In this document: positions 17,799 through 25,870 of the stretch, piece by piece
Layout: each line of letters starts with the position of its first letter
Numbering within the stretch: position 1 is the first letter of the stretch
Source of the DNA: Pseudomonas sp. C1C7
Lineage (GTDB): Bacteria > Pseudomonadota > Gammaproteobacteria > Pseudomonadales > Pseudomonadaceae
Reading direction: 5' to 3'
DNA length: 64,000 nucleotides
Assembly (NCBI RefSeq): GCF_013359595.1
Contig: NZ_JABFMP010000001.1
Span: 186,001-250,000 of the forward strand
Position numbers and translations under genes: made by a program
The notes under the pieces: model-generated
Seen by the model: the letters and a program-made list of their open reading frames with translations, nothing else
Told to the model about the DNA's origin: nothing
The model's database searches: none

Positions 17799-19283
17799 AT
17801 GAGTGCATCACCCGATCTCTCGACAGCCGTTGCCGACAGCGATGCCGAGCAGCTACGCCAACTGGGCTACACCTCCAACTTCAATCGCAGCATGAGCCTG
17901 TGGGAAAACTTCGCCCTGGGCTTCACCTACCTCTCCCCGGTCGTCGGGGTTTATACCCTCTTCGGCCTGTGCCTCGCCGCCGGCGGACCACCGATGTTCT
18001 GGGCCTATCTGCTGGTCGGCTGCGGCCAGTTGCTGGTGTGCCTGATCTTCGGTGAAGTGGTCTCGCAGTTCCCGATCTCCGGCGGCGTATACCCCTGGGC
18101 CCGGCGCCTGGTGGGCAAGCGCTGGGCGTGGATGGTCGGCTGGATCTACTCCATCGCCCTGTGCGTGACCATCGCCGCCGTTGCGGTCGGCGCAGGTCCT
18201 TACCTGGCGGCCATGCTGGGTTTTGAACCGAACAACAACACCAACATCGTCATCGCCCTGGTGCTGACGCTGTTCGCCACCCTGGTCAACCTCAGCGGCA
18301 CCAAGACCCTGGCGCGCATCGCCATGTTCGGCTTCCTCTGCGAACTGATCGGTGCGGTGATCGTCGGCGTCTACTTGCTGATCTTCGAGCGTCATCAGTC
18401 GATCGGCGTGCTGTTCGACACCTTCGGCATCAGCGTCGATGGCTCGTACCTGCCGGCGTTCCTCACCGCTTCGCTGGCGGGGATGTTCCTGTACTACGGC
18501 TTCGAGGCCTGCGGCGACGTGGCCGAAGAAACCCCGAACCCGAGCAAGAAAATCCCGGTGGCCATGCGCATGACCATCTACATCGGCGGCGTCGCCGCGA
18601 TGTTCGCCTGCCTGGCCCTGATTCTCGCCGTGCCGGACATGCAAGCGGTGATCAACGGTACCGACAAGGACCCGGTGGGCACCATTCTCGGCAACGCCTT
18701 CGGCCCGGTCGGCTCGAAAATGGTGATGGGCGTGGTGATGATTTCCTTCATCTCCTGCGTCATCAGCCTGCAAGCGGCAGCGAGCCGTCTGCTCTACTCC
18801 TACGCCCGGGACGAAATGGTCATCGGCAGCCGACTGCTGAAAAAGATTTCTCCTGCAACCCAGGTTCCGGTGGCCGCCCTGTTCGTCTCCGGCGTCCTGC
18901 CAGCGCTGATCATCATCCTCGGCTTCTTCCTGCAGGACGCCGTCGCCACCATCGTCAGCTTCGCCGCCATCGGCATCTACCTGGCGTTCCAGATGATCGT
19001 CCTGGCAGCCCTCTACGCCCGCCTGAAAGGCTGGAAACCGAGCGGCAAATTCACCCTCGGCGCCTGGGGCTGGCTGGTCAACATCGGCGCCCTGGCCTAC
19101 GGCATCGGCGCCATCATCAACATGGCCTGGCCCCGCACACCGGATGCGGCGTGGTACATCAACTACTCGATGGTGTTGAGCACCGTCATCGTGATCGGCC
19201 TGGGCCTGCTCTACATGTGGATCGCCAAGCCGTACGACCACGGCACCGCGCCTGCGGGGGATGCCTGGAAGGTTAGTCGCTGA
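17799..19283 (+). CDS. APC superfamily amino acid/amine permease (UGA4/ACT-like)
   Basis: A 494-residue secondary transporter with about 12 transmembrane helices. It resembles the amino acid/choline transporter branch (UGA4 and bacterial GABA/amine permeases). Key segments are NRSMSLWENFALGFTYLSPV in helix 1 and FPISGGVYPWARRLVGKRWAW, a family signature with GGxYxW, in helix 2. The start has a CCGGAG ribosome site 9 bp upstream. As the last gene of the polyamine/GABA-type block it may import GABA or a related amine, which is an inference. A strong GC-rich terminator follows the stop. Confidence 0.88.
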   Translation: MSASPDLSTAVADSDAEQLRQLGYTSNFNRSMSLWENFALGFTYLSPVVGVYTLFGLCLAAGGPPMFWAYLLVGCGQLLVCLIFGEVVSQFPISGGVYPWARRLVGKRWAWMVGWIYSIALCVTIAAVAVGAGPYLAAMLGFEPNNNTNIVIALVLTLFATLVNLSGTKTLARIAMFGFLCELIGAVIVGVYLLIFERHQSIGVLFDTFGISVDGSYLPAFLTASLAGMFLYYGFEACGDVAEETPNPSKKIPVAMRMTIYIGGVAAMFACLALILAVPDMQAVINGTDKDPVGTILGNAFGPVGSKMVMGVVMISFISCVISLQAAASRLLYSYARDEMVIGSRLLKKISPATQVPVAALFVSGVLPALIIILGFFLQDAVATIVSFAAIGIYLAFQMIVLAALYARLKGWKPSGKFTLGAWGWLVNIGALAYGIGAIINMAWPRTPDAAWYINYSMVLSTVIVIGLGLLYMWIAKPYDHGTAPAGDAWKVSR

Positions 19284-19290
19284 TGTGAGT

Positions 19291-19323
19291 CGCCCCGGGG
19301 TCCGTTGGGAACCCGGGGCGATT
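19291..19323 (+). terminator. Rho-independent terminator after the APC permease
   Basis: A near-perfect GC stem, CGCCCCGGGGT pairing with ACCCGGGGCG around a short loop, begins 8 bp past the permease stop. It is followed by ATTAT rather than a long T run. Confidence 0.75.
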
Positions 19324-19605
19324 ATCGAGCATGGATGCTTTACAGGAAATCAGGTCCCGATCAGGCGGGAACGATCAACTTGACTGACGGGAAATAGTTG
19401 CGATATCGCTTGGGAGCGGTATTACTTTCTCCCCCTCCACTTCCGTAAAAACCATCTAACAGAACCTAGGAAACCGAGAATTCGATCAGCATGGGGAAAA
19501 CCTGCGGTTTATTCACTGAGGGCGAATGAATAACCGAAAAATTTCGGTTCAGGTGCTGTGCCCCTTCAACCAGAGCAAAAACAGGAAATTCCTACAGACA
19601 TGTCC
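19324..19605. other. Gene-free AT-richer stretch before the antirepressor locus
   Basis: No credible gene was found in either strand. The base composition is visibly more AT-rich than in the flanking operons (runs such as AATAACCGAAAAATTTCGG). A short hairpin, CCGAAAAATTTCGG, lies near 19537-19550. The stretch probably carries the upstream control region of the antirepressor locus. Confidence 0.5.
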
Positions 19606-19633
19606 TTCCTGAAAAACCCTCGGTTCCTACACT
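19606..19633 (+). promoter_or_regulatory. Possible sigma-70-type promoter for the C4-like RNA/antirepressor transcript
   Basis: TTCCTG (19606-19611) and TACACT (19628-19633) are 16 bp apart, just upstream of the structured leader. Both boxes deviate from consensus, so this is only a candidate. Confidence 0.3.
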
Positions 19634-19652
19634 ACGCGTCTCCAGAGTAGAC

Positions 19653-19750
19653 TTGGCGCCGCGAGCACCCCACCGATAGGCTTTATCTCGTCGCTGCGAA
19701 ATCAGCGACCTGGTGTCGAAGCCGGGATATGTCAAAGCGTTGCTCGCGTC
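19653..19750 (+). ncRNA. Structured leader resembling phage C4 antisense RNA
   Basis: Nested base-paired stems can be read directly. CGCGAGCA (19660-19667) pairs with TGCTCGCG (19741-19748). Inside it GGCTT (19679-19683) pairs with AAGCC (19719-19723), and inside that GTCGCTG (19690-19696) pairs with CAGCGAC (19703-19709). In phages P1 and P7 a structured C4 RNA made just upstream of the antirepressor gene blocks that gene by pairing with its leader. Here too the next gene (19929) encodes an antirepressor. Short segments of this RNA are complementary to the leader: GAAGCCG (19718-19724) to CGGCTTC (19821-19827), and CGATAG (19674-19679) to CTATCG (19880-19885). The C4 assignment is an inference. 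Confidence 0.6.
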
Positions 19751-19874
19751 CCCCATAGGACTGTGGCTGTTTCCATGCCTTCAGTGCTGCTTCATGGCGG
19801 GCCGTGTGGCGCGGGCCTTTCGGCTTCCGTTTTGACTGGAAGTGTCCCGACTTCGAACGCCACTCGGTTCGCCA

Positions 19875-19920
19875 CCAATCTATCGAAGGATTGGCGGTGA
19901 CTTTCCTGATCAAAACGGAG
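19875..19920 (+). promoter_or_regulatory. Hairpin next to the antirepressor ribosome site
   Basis: CCAATC (19875-19880) can pair with GATTGG (19889-19894), about 20 nt before the GGAG ribosome site (19917-19920) of the antirepressor gene. The loop carries TATCGAAG, most of the segment complementary to the C4-like RNA. It could be the point where that RNA controls translation. Confidence 0.4.
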
Positions 19921-19928
19921 ATCAAGTC

Positions 19929-20435
19929 ATGTCAACGCTTTCTCAAAACTCCCAACTTCCATACGTCACACCTACTGTTTTTACCCGCCACAACCGCTTC
20001 CTCCATACCTTCATGCAAGACCATCAAGCCTGGTTCTGTGTTCAGGATCTGGGTCGGCTAATGGGCAAGCCACTGAACGAACGGCTCGTACAGAAACTCG
20101 ATCCTGATCAGCGTCGCAGCGTCTGCTTGCTAAAAGACGGCAAACCTCTTGAGTCTCTGATGGTCAGCGAATCGGGGATGTACGCGCTGTTGGTTCATCA
20201 CTTCATCCCGGAAAATCGCAATCTGAGGCAATGGCTGAGTCATGAAGTTGTTCCGATGCTGCGCAATACGCAGACAGCGACGCCCGCAAACCTGCCGAGT
20301 CTGAGCGCCTTGCATTGGGCAGGAGTCTCGGTGCCTTTGCTGCACTATCAGCATCACGCATGGATCAAATGGCGGGACATGCCCGAGCTGATGCAGACAA
20401 AACGCCCATTCCCTGGCAGTGGTGCGTGCAGTTGA
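19929..20435 (+). CDS. BRO-N domain antirepressor-like protein
   Basis: A 168-residue protein whose first 110 or so residues form a BRO-N domain as found in phage antirepressors. Supporting segments are TVFTRHNRFLHTF, WFCVQDLGRLMGKPL (typical of BRO-N, usually as DVA/DLG), ESLMVSESGMYALLVHH and LRQWLSHEVVPMLRN. The C-terminal 55 residues are not recognised. Phage antirepressors usually inactivate a repressor; here no repressor or other phage gene lies nearby, so it is probably a domesticated remnant. The start is the ATG at 19929 with GGAG 8 bp upstream. Base composition is less GC-rich than the neighbours, which suggests transfer. Confidence 0.85.
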   Translation: MSTLSQNSQLPYVTPTVFTRHNRFLHTFMQDHQAWFCVQDLGRLMGKPLNERLVQKLDPDQRRSVCLLKDGKPLESLMVSESGMYALLVHHFIPENRNLRQWLSHEVVPMLRNTQTATPANLPSLSALHWAGVSVPLLHYQHHAWIKWRDMPELMQTKRPFPGSGACS

Positions 20436-20454
20436 AAAATATTCTTTGAAGAAA

Positions 20455-20482
20455 AAAGGGCAGACTTCGAAGTCTGCCCTTT
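20455..20482 (+). terminator. Terminator of the antirepressor gene
   Basis: A perfect 14-bp inverted repeat (AAAGGGCAGACTTC with GAAGTCTGCCCTTT) starts 20 bp after the stop. The A-rich left and T-rich right flanks suggest it works in both directions. Confidence 0.8.
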
Positions 20483-20534
20483 CAGTCGAATGTTCCCTTT
20501 TTACTAACGCCGTTCATTTACGCCGAATACGATT

Positions 20535-20567
20535 CCTGTAGCAGCTGGCGAAGCCAGCGGCTACAGG
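20535..20567. repeat. Single REP palindrome (TAGCAGCTGGCGAAGC family)
   Basis: CCTGTAGCAGCTGGCGAAGC followed by CAGCGGCTACAGG folds into an imperfect hairpin. It is of the same family as 8225-8257 and 53512-53640. Confidence 0.75.
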
Positions 20568-20636
20568 ATTTGCAGTGACTTAACTAACGGGCATGACCAT
20601 CTCTGCTCCTTTTGAATGGGCATTTCAAAAACATGA

Positions 20637-20828
20637 ACAATCACAACTCAAACAAACTCATCGTCATGGAAACGATTCCTTCGTGACTGCGCCTTTGCAG
20701 AAAACCATCTCCAGCACCCCCTTGAACAACTGGCCTGCTTGTCCGCAATCAACGCCGGCATTGCCGACGCTGACGCAGGCAAGTTGACCTCTCTGGAGAC
20801 CGTGAAAGCCAAATGGCTCTCACGCTAA
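20637..20828 (+). pseudogene. Remnant of an antitoxin-like gene (frame broken, no start codon)
   Basis: An open frame of 63 codons without ATG or GTG ends in ALSAINAGIADADAG-like sequence; the actual residues are LACLSAINAGIADADAGK, then LTSLETVKAKWLSR and a stop. This resembles the C-terminal tail of ParD/CopG-type antitoxins (xIxAGIADAxAGxxxxxExVxxW). An ATG at 20633 is one base out of frame with it (MNNHNSNKLIVM), so a single frameshift could have split an original gene of about 68 codons. No toxin gene adjoins it. The family assignment is tentative. Confidence 0.35.
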
Positions 20829-20838
20829 CCAGACCCAC

Positions 20839-21024
20839 TCAAAACCGCGAAACACTCCTCATCGCATCCACCAGATACCGCATGGCAATCCGGTCACTTT
20901 CCGACAACTCCCTGTAGCGCTCCACCAGCTTCATTTCCTCGCTGTTCAGGCGGCGCCTTCGCCTACCCAGGCCCAGGCATGGAAAGATTCCCAACATTTC
21001 GGTGATGCCTTGTACTTTCGACAT
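20839..21024 (-). CDS. 61-residue small protein of unknown function
   Basis: A short basic protein: an N-terminal half with a run of five arginines (GLGRRRRRLNSEEM) and an amphipathic helical C-terminal half (VERYRELSESDRIAMRYLVDAM). The C-terminal half recalls the tail after the HTH in small phage-type regulators, but no HTH is visible. The start (ATG, 21022-21024) has a good AGAGAAGGA ribosome site upstream, which is the main reason to call it a gene. It lies in the accessory patch next to the antirepressor and antitoxin remnant. Confidence 0.55.
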   Translation of the reverse strand: MSKVQGITEMLGIFPCLGLGRRRRRLNSEEMKLVERYRELSESDRIAMRYLVDAMRSVSRF

Positions 21025-21442
21025 GGACGATGTCCTTCTCTCTACGTCAAAGAAAACTTCAGAAACCGCATCGCCCTTAATCCCTCTTCCGGCAGCGCCG
21101 CATGGCCACTGAACCGTACCGGCCCGAAGGGCATAAACCGGTCATGACCACAGAATAGAAATAATCTCGGCGCTGAAAAGCGGTTTTTAGAGTAATTACA
21201 CAAAAAAAGCAGATATGCCCTCTAAATCAGAAAGGGCTGTGGGAAATGTTTCCGGACACGTCTTGTTTCACTCGTGCGCTAGCGTCTTGCCATCAACCAT
21301 TTTTGCTCTGCAATCGAACGGTTTAAGCTATTCGGCATCTGTTTAAAGTCCGTCGCGTTTGGCCGAAGGCATGTCCGAACCGTAATTTCTGATCCAGTAC
21401 GTGCCAGGAACGGCGCGGGATTGTTCACGACAGGTTGTATTT
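21025..21442. other. Gene-free region upstream of opgD
   Basis: About 418 bp with no credible gene on either strand. It includes AT-rich tracts (AGTAATTACACAAAAAAAGC) and probably the promoters of the 61-residue gene and of opgD. No firm promoter or repeat was recognised. Confidence 0.5.
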
Positions 21443-23068
21443 ATGCACCGCAGGAATTTGCTCAAAGCCTCCATGGCCATTGCGGCCTATACCGGTTTGT
21501 CCGCCACCGGCCTGCTCGCCGCCCGCGCCTGGGCTGCCTCCGGGACCGCCGATGGTGAGGCCAAGGCCTTCGATTTCGAGGCCTTGAAGATCCAGGCCAA
21601 GCAACTGGCCAGCAACCGCTACCAGGACACCAAGCAGGTGTTGCCGCCGACTCTGGCGACCATGACCCCGCAGAATTTCAATGCGATCCGCTACGACGGC
21701 AACCACTCGCTGTGGAAAGACAACAAGGGCCAGCTGGACGTGCAGTTCTTCCACGTCGGCATGGGCTTCAAGCAGCCGGTGCGCATGTACAGCGTCGATC
21801 CCAAGACCCGCATGGCCCGCGAGGTGCACTTCCGTCCGGAGCTGTTCAACTACGAAAAGACCACGGTCGACACCAAGCAATTGACCGGCGACCTGGGTTT
21901 TTCCGGCTTCAAGCTGTTCAAGGCGCCGGAGCTGGACAAGCACGACGTGGTGTCGTTCCTCGGCGCCAGCTACTTCCGCGCGGTGGATGCCACTGGCCAA
22001 TATGGCCTCTCGGCCCGCGGCCTGGCCATCGACACCTACGCCAAGAAGCGCGAGGAATTCCCCGACTTCACCAAGTTCTGGTTCGAGACCCCGGACAAGG
22101 ACAGCACCCGCTTCGTGGTTTACGCCCTGCTCGACTCGCCGAGCGCGACCGGCGCCTACCGCTTTGATATCGACTGCCAGGCCGAGCGCGTGGTGATGGA
22201 GGTCGATGCCCACGTCAACGCGCGGACCGCCATCGATCAACTGGGCATCGCGCCGATGACCAGCATGTTCAGCTGCGGCACCCACGAGCGCCGCATGTGC
22301 GACACCATTCACCCGCAGATCCACGACTCCGATCGCCTGGCGATGTGGCGCGGCAACGGCGAGTGGATCTGCCGCCCGCTGAACAACCCGGCCACCCTGC
22401 AATTCAACGCCTTCGCAGACAACGATCCGAAAGGTTTCGGCCTGGTGCAGACCGATCATGAATTCGCCAGCTATCAGGACACCGTCGACTGGTACAGCCG
22501 CCGTCCGAGCCTGTGGGTCGAGCCGACGACGCCATGGGGCGAAGGCTCGGTCGACCTGCTGGAAATCCCCACCACCGGCGAGACCATGGACAACATCGTC
22601 GCCTTCTGGACGCCGAAGAAACCGGTGGCTGCCGGCGACTCGCTGAACTACGGCTACAAGCTGTACTGGAGCGCGCTGCCGCCGGTCGGCACGCCGCTGG
22701 CACGGGTCCATGCGACACGTTCGGGGATGGGTGGTTTCACCGAAGGCTGGGCGCCGGGTGAGCATTACCCGCAAGTCTGGGCCCGTCGTTTCGCCGTGGA
22801 CTTTACCGGCGGCGGCCTGGATCGCCTGCCGGCCGGTGCCGGCATCGAACCGGTGGTCACCTGCTCGAACGGTGAGGTCAAGGATTTCAGCGTGCTGGTG
22901 CTCGATGACATCAAGGGCTTCCGCATTCTGTTCGACTGGTACCCGACCAACGACAGCGTCGATCCGGTCGAACTGCGCCTGTTCATCCGCACCAACGATC
23001 GCACCCTCAGTGAAACCTGGTTGTACCAGTATTTCCCGCCAGCACCGGACAAGCGTAAATATCCCTGA
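21443..23068 (+). CDS. opgD: OpgD, periplasmic glucan biosynthesis protein
   Basis: A periplasmic protein that shapes the backbone of osmoregulated periplasmic glucans. The N-terminus is a twin-arginine export signal ([19 protein letters not shown], with R3 and R4 and a hydrophobic stretch ending ARAWAA). The body of about 500 residues matches the MdoG/MdoD fold ([36 protein letters not shown] segment near the end). The start is the ATG at 21443, because the signal peptide begins there; the open frame further 5' is not coding. It stands alone here, separated from any opgGH pair. At 541 residues it is the usual length. Confidence 0.93.
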   Translation: MHRRNLLKASMAIAAYTGLSATGLLAARAWAASGTADGEAKAFDFEALKIQAKQLASNRYQDTKQVLPPTLATMTPQNFNAIRYDGNHSLWKDNKGQLDVQFFHVGMGFKQPVRMYSVDPKTRMAREVHFRPELFNYEKTTVDTKQLTGDLGFSGFKLFKAPELDKHDVVSFLGASYFRAVDATGQYGLSARGLAIDTYAKKREEFPDFTKFWFETPDKDSTRFVVYALLDSPSATGAYRFDIDCQAERVVMEVDAHVNARTAIDQLGIAPMTSMFSCGTHERRMCDTIHPQIHDSDRLAMWRGNGEWICRPLNNPATLQFNAFADNDPKGFGLVQTDHEFASYQDTVDWYSRRPSLWVEPTTPWGEGSVDLLEIPTTGETMDNIVAFWTPKKPVAAGDSLNYGYKLYWSALPPVGTPLARVHATRSGMGGFTEGWAPGEHYPQVWARRFAVDFTGGGLDRLPAGAGIEPVVTCSNGEVKDFSVLVLDDIKGFRILFDWYPTNDSVDPVELRLFIRTNDRTLSETWLYQYFPPAPDKRKYP

Positions 23069-23091
23069 CAGCGGGTTGCGCCCTACCACCA

Positions 23092-23136
23092 TTCGGTTTT
23101 CCGAACGCGACCTGCGGGTCGGTTCGGATAACCGGA
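23092..23136 (+). promoter_or_regulatory. Two candidate AauR binding sites upstream of aatJ
   Basis: TTCGGTTTTCCGAA (23092-23105) is a perfect match to TTCGGNNNNCCGAA, the motif reported for AauR in Pseudomonas putida. A second copy, TTCGGATAACCGGA (23123-23136), has one mismatch. They lie about 75-120 bp upstream of the sigma-54 promoter, the normal place for enhancer sites of an NtrC-family activator, and aauR itself lies in this window. Confidence 0.75.
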
Positions 23137-23211
23137 TTCTCCAGCGTTTCAAACACCGCAATAAATATTTAATCCCCTTATAAATCAATGCTTTGATCAG
23201 TTGCGACTGGT

Positions 23212-23228
23212 CTGGCACGAGTCATGCT
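23212..23228 (+). promoter_or_regulatory. Sigma-54 promoter of the aatJQMP operon
   Basis: CTGGCACGAGTCATGCT matches the sigma-54 consensus YTGGCACGRNNNTTGCW at all but one defined position, with GG and GC at the required spacing. It would start a transcript about 105 nt before aatJ. Sigma-54 control agrees with AauR being an NtrC-type activator. Confidence 0.8.
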
Positions 23229-23317
23229 CTACACTTCTTCGACGAATGCCTGTTGCGCCAACACTTCAGGAGCCGTCAGGCATTCAATGCTCAAAAGGGC
23301 CGGTGAACTGGCTCCAT

Positions 23318-23330
23318 AAAAAAAACAAAG
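23318..23330 (+). promoter_or_regulatory. Candidate Crc/Hfq A-rich site before aatJ
   Basis: An A-rich run (AAAAAAAACAAAG) fits the AANAANAA motif. It lies immediately before the GAGGAAAA ribosome site of aatJ. Catabolite repression through Crc/Hfq is inferred. Confidence 0.45.
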
Positions 23331-23344
23331 TCGAGGAAAATTTG

Positions 23345-24259
23345 ATGCGCATCGTTCCCCATATCCTGGGCGCAGCCATTGCTGCCGCTCTGATCAGCAC
23401 TCCAGTTTTCGCCGCCGAACTCACCGGCACCCTGAAGAAAATCAAAGAGTCCGGTGTTATCACCCTCGGACATCGCGACGCTTCCATTCCTTTCTCCTAC
23501 ATCGCAGACGCCTCCGGCAAACCGATGGGCTACTCCCACGACCTGCAACTGAAAGTCGTCGAAGCCCTGAAAAAAGAGCTGGACGTGCCGAACCTCCAGG
23601 TCAAATACAACCTGGTGACCTCGCAGACCCGTATCCCGCTGGTGCAGAACGGCACCGTGGACCTGGAATGCGGCTCCACCACCAACAACGTCGAGCGTCA
23701 GCAGCAGGTTGACTTCTCCGTGGGCATCTTCGAAGTCGGCACCCGCCTGCTGGCCAAGAAAGACTCCGCCTACAAGGACTTCGATGACCTCAAAGGCAAG
23801 AACGTCGTGACCACCGCCGGCACCACGTCCGAGCGCATCCTCAAGGCGATGAACGCCGACAAGCAGATGGGCATGAACGTCATCTCCGCCAAAGACCACG
23901 GCGAGTCCTTCCAGATGCTGGAAAGCGGCCGCGCAGTGGCTTTCATGATGGACGACGTACTGCTGGCCGGTGAAATGGCCAAGGCCAAGAAGCCTGCCGA
24001 CTGGGCCGTGACCGGTACTCCACAGTCCTACGAAATCTACGGCTGCATGGTTCGCAAGGGCGACGAGTCGTTCAAGAAAGTCGTGGACGACGCCATCAAG
24101 GCCACCTACGCATCGGGCGAGATCAACAAGATCTACGACAAGTGGTTCCAGCAGCCTGTCCCACCTAAAGGCGTAAACCTGCAATTCCCGATGAGCAACG
24201 AGCTCAAGGCCCTGATCGCCACGCCGACCGACAAAGCGGCTGACGACAAGAAATCCTGA
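23345..24259 (+). CDS. aatJ: AatJ, glutamate/aspartate-binding periplasmic protein
   Basis: The solute-binding subunit of the acidic amino acid ABC importer (GltI family, 304 residues). A signal peptide (MRIVPHILGAAIAAALISTP, cut after VFAA) precedes a family-3 binding fold. It begins TLKKIKESGVITLGHRDASI and includes GTVDLECGSTTNNVERQQQV, which is characteristic of glutamate/aspartate binders. The start is the ATG at 23345, with GAGGAAAA just upstream. The promoter region has sigma-54 and AauR sites. A hairpin after the stop separates it from the permease genes. Confidence 0.95.
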   Translation: MRIVPHILGAAIAAALISTPVFAAELTGTLKKIKESGVITLGHRDASIPFSYIADASGKPMGYSHDLQLKVVEALKKELDVPNLQVKYNLVTSQTRIPLVQNGTVDLECGSTTNNVERQQQVDFSVGIFEVGTRLLAKKDSAYKDFDDLKGKNVVTTAGTTSERILKAMNADKQMGMNVISAKDHGESFQMLESGRAVAFMMDDVLLAGEMAKAKKPADWAVTGTPQSYEIYGCMVRKGDESFKKVVDDAIKATYASGEINKIYDKWFQQPVPPKGVNLQFPMSNELKALIATPTDKAADDKKS

Positions 24260-24276
24260 TTTCTGACTAACCTTAT

Positions 24277-24306
24277 CTCCTGAAGGGGCCGTTGCCCTTT
24301 CAGGAG
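24277..24306 (+). promoter_or_regulatory. Intercistronic hairpin between aatJ and aatQ
   Basis: CTCCTGAAGGG (24277-24287) pairs with CCCTTTCAGGAG (24295-24306), with a single bulged T and a 7-nt loop. No T run follows, so it is more likely a partial attenuator or an RNA-stabilising stem that keeps binding-protein mRNA in excess of permease mRNA. Confidence 0.65.
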
Positions 24307-24452
24307 TTGTCACCTCCTGCTGGCATTTATGGAAACACTCGAACCGGTGGCTATCGAGCTGGTCGCGTGTGCCTGATCGAACGGATCAGGCGGGAACGGA
24401 GCTTCCCCCAAGCGGGTACTCGTACATCGATTGATCTCAAGGGGAGACCCTA

Positions 24453-25199
24453 ATGAATTACAACTGGGACTGGGGCGTGTTCTTCAAGTCCACCGGCGTG
24501 GGCAGCGAGACCTATCTCGACTGGTTCATCTCGGGACTTGGCTGGACCATCGGCATCGCCGTCGTGGCCTGGATCATCGCCCTGACGCTGGGTTCGATCC
24601 TGGGCGTCATGCGTACCGTGCCGAACCGCATCGTATCGGGCATCGCCACCTGCTACGTCGAACTCTTCCGTAACGTGCCGCTGCTGGTTCAGCTGTTCAT
24701 CTGGTACTTCCTGGTGCCAGACCTGCTGCCGCCTGACCTGCAGGAGTGGTACAAGCAGGACCTGAACCCGACCACCTCGGCCTTCCTGAGCGTCGTCGTG
24801 TGCCTGGGCCTGTTCACCGCCGCCCGCGTTTGCGAACAGGTGCGTACCGGTATCCAGGCGTTGCCCAAAGGCCAGGAGTCCGCGGCCCGCGCCATGGGTT
24901 TCGACCTGCCGCAGATCTACTGGAACGTGCTGCTGCCCCAGGCCTACCGGATCATCATTCCGCCGCTCACCTCGGAATTTCTCAACGTCTTCAAGAACTC
25001 GTCCGTCGCCTCGCTGATCGGCCTGATGGAGCTGCTGGCGCAGACCAAACAGACCGCCGAGTTCTCGGCCAACCTGTTCGAAGCGTTCACTCTTGCCACA
25101 CTGATCTACTTCACCCTGAACATGAGCCTGATGCTGCTGATGCGCATGGTCGAGAAGAAGGTTGCCGTACCGGGCCTGATCTCCGTAGGGGGTAAATGA
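24453..25199 (+). CDS. aatQ: AatQ, acidic amino acid ABC permease
   Basis: An inner-membrane permease of the His/Glu/Gln family (GltJ-like, 248 residues, about five or six helices). The pattern NVPLLVQLFIWYFLVPDLLP and the EAA loop ESAARAMGFDLPQIYWNVLL identify the family. The start has an AAGGGGAGA ribosome site. It ends in an ATGA overlap with aatM. Confidence 0.94.
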   Translation: MNYNWDWGVFFKSTGVGSETYLDWFISGLGWTIGIAVVAWIIALTLGSILGVMRTVPNRIVSGIATCYVELFRNVPLLVQLFIWYFLVPDLLPPDLQEWYKQDLNPTTSAFLSVVVCLGLFTAARVCEQVRTGIQALPKGQESAARAMGFDLPQIYWNVLLPQAYRIIIPPLTSEFLNVFKNSSVASLIGLMELLAQTKQTAEFSANLFEAFTLATLIYFTLNMSLMLLMRMVEKKVAVPGLISVGGK

Positions 25200-25870
25200 T
25201 GGAATTCGATTTCTCGGGCATCGTCCCGTCCCTGCCGGGCCTGTGGAACGGCATGGTCATGACCCTGAAACTGATGGCCATGGGCGTTATCGGCGGGATC
25301 ATCCTGGGCACCATCCTGGCGTTGTGCCGTCTGTCCCACAGCAAGCTGCTGTCGAACCTGGCCGGCGCCTACGTCAACTATTTCCGTTCAATTCCGCTGC
25401 TGCTGGTGATCACCTGGTTCTACCTGGCGGTGCCGTTCGTGCTGCGCTGGATCACCGGCGAAGACACCCCGATCGGCGCGTTCACCTCGTGCATCGTGGC
25501 CTTCATGATGTTCGAAGCGGCGTACTTCTGCGAAATCGTCCGGGCCGGCGTGCAGTCGATTCCCAAGGGCCAGATGGGCGCCGCCCAGGCGCTGGGCATG
25601 ACCTATGGCCAGATGATGCGCCTGATCATCCTGCCGCAGGCGTTCCGCAAGATGACCCCGCTGCTGCTGCAACAGAGCATCATCCTGTTCCAGGACACCT
25701 CGCTCGTTTATGCGGTGGGCCTGGTGGACTTCCTCAATGCCTCGCGTGCCAGCGGCGACATCATCGGCCGCTCCAATGAGTTCCTGATCTTCGCAGGGCT
25801 CGTGTACTTCATCATCAGCTTTGCCGCCTCGCAGTTGGTCAAGCGCCTGCAAAAAAGGATCACCGTATGA
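25196..25870 (+). CDS. aatM: AatM, acidic amino acid ABC permease
   Basis: The second permease (GltK-like, 224 residues). It shows [20 protein letters not shown] and the EAA loop [20 protein letters not shown]. Two tandem ATGs (25196 and 25199) are possible starts; both overlap the aatQ stop. Its stop overlaps the aatP start by 4 bp. Confidence 0.94.
   Translation: MMEFDFSGIVPSLPGLWNGMVMTLKLMAMGVIGGIILGTILALCRLSHSKLLSNLAGAYVNYFRSIPLLLVITWFYLAVPFVLRWITGEDTPIGAFTSCIVAFMMFEAAYFCEIVRAGVQSIPKGQMGAAQALGMTYGQMMRLIILPQAFRKMTPLLLQQSIILFQDTSLVYAVGLVDFLNASRASGDIIGRSNEFLIFAGLVYFIISFAASQLVKRLQKRITV

Noticed and set aside
19683..19925. 80-codon minus-strand frame in the leader of the antirepressor gene
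   Set aside because: It overlaps the structured C4-like RNA and has no ribosome site or known family; the nested stems explain the sequence better.
20593..20787. 64-codon plus-strand frame starting MTISAPFEW
   Set aside because: The antitoxin-like signal lies in a different frame of the same DNA, and no ribosome site precedes this start. It is probably chance or part of the decayed gene.
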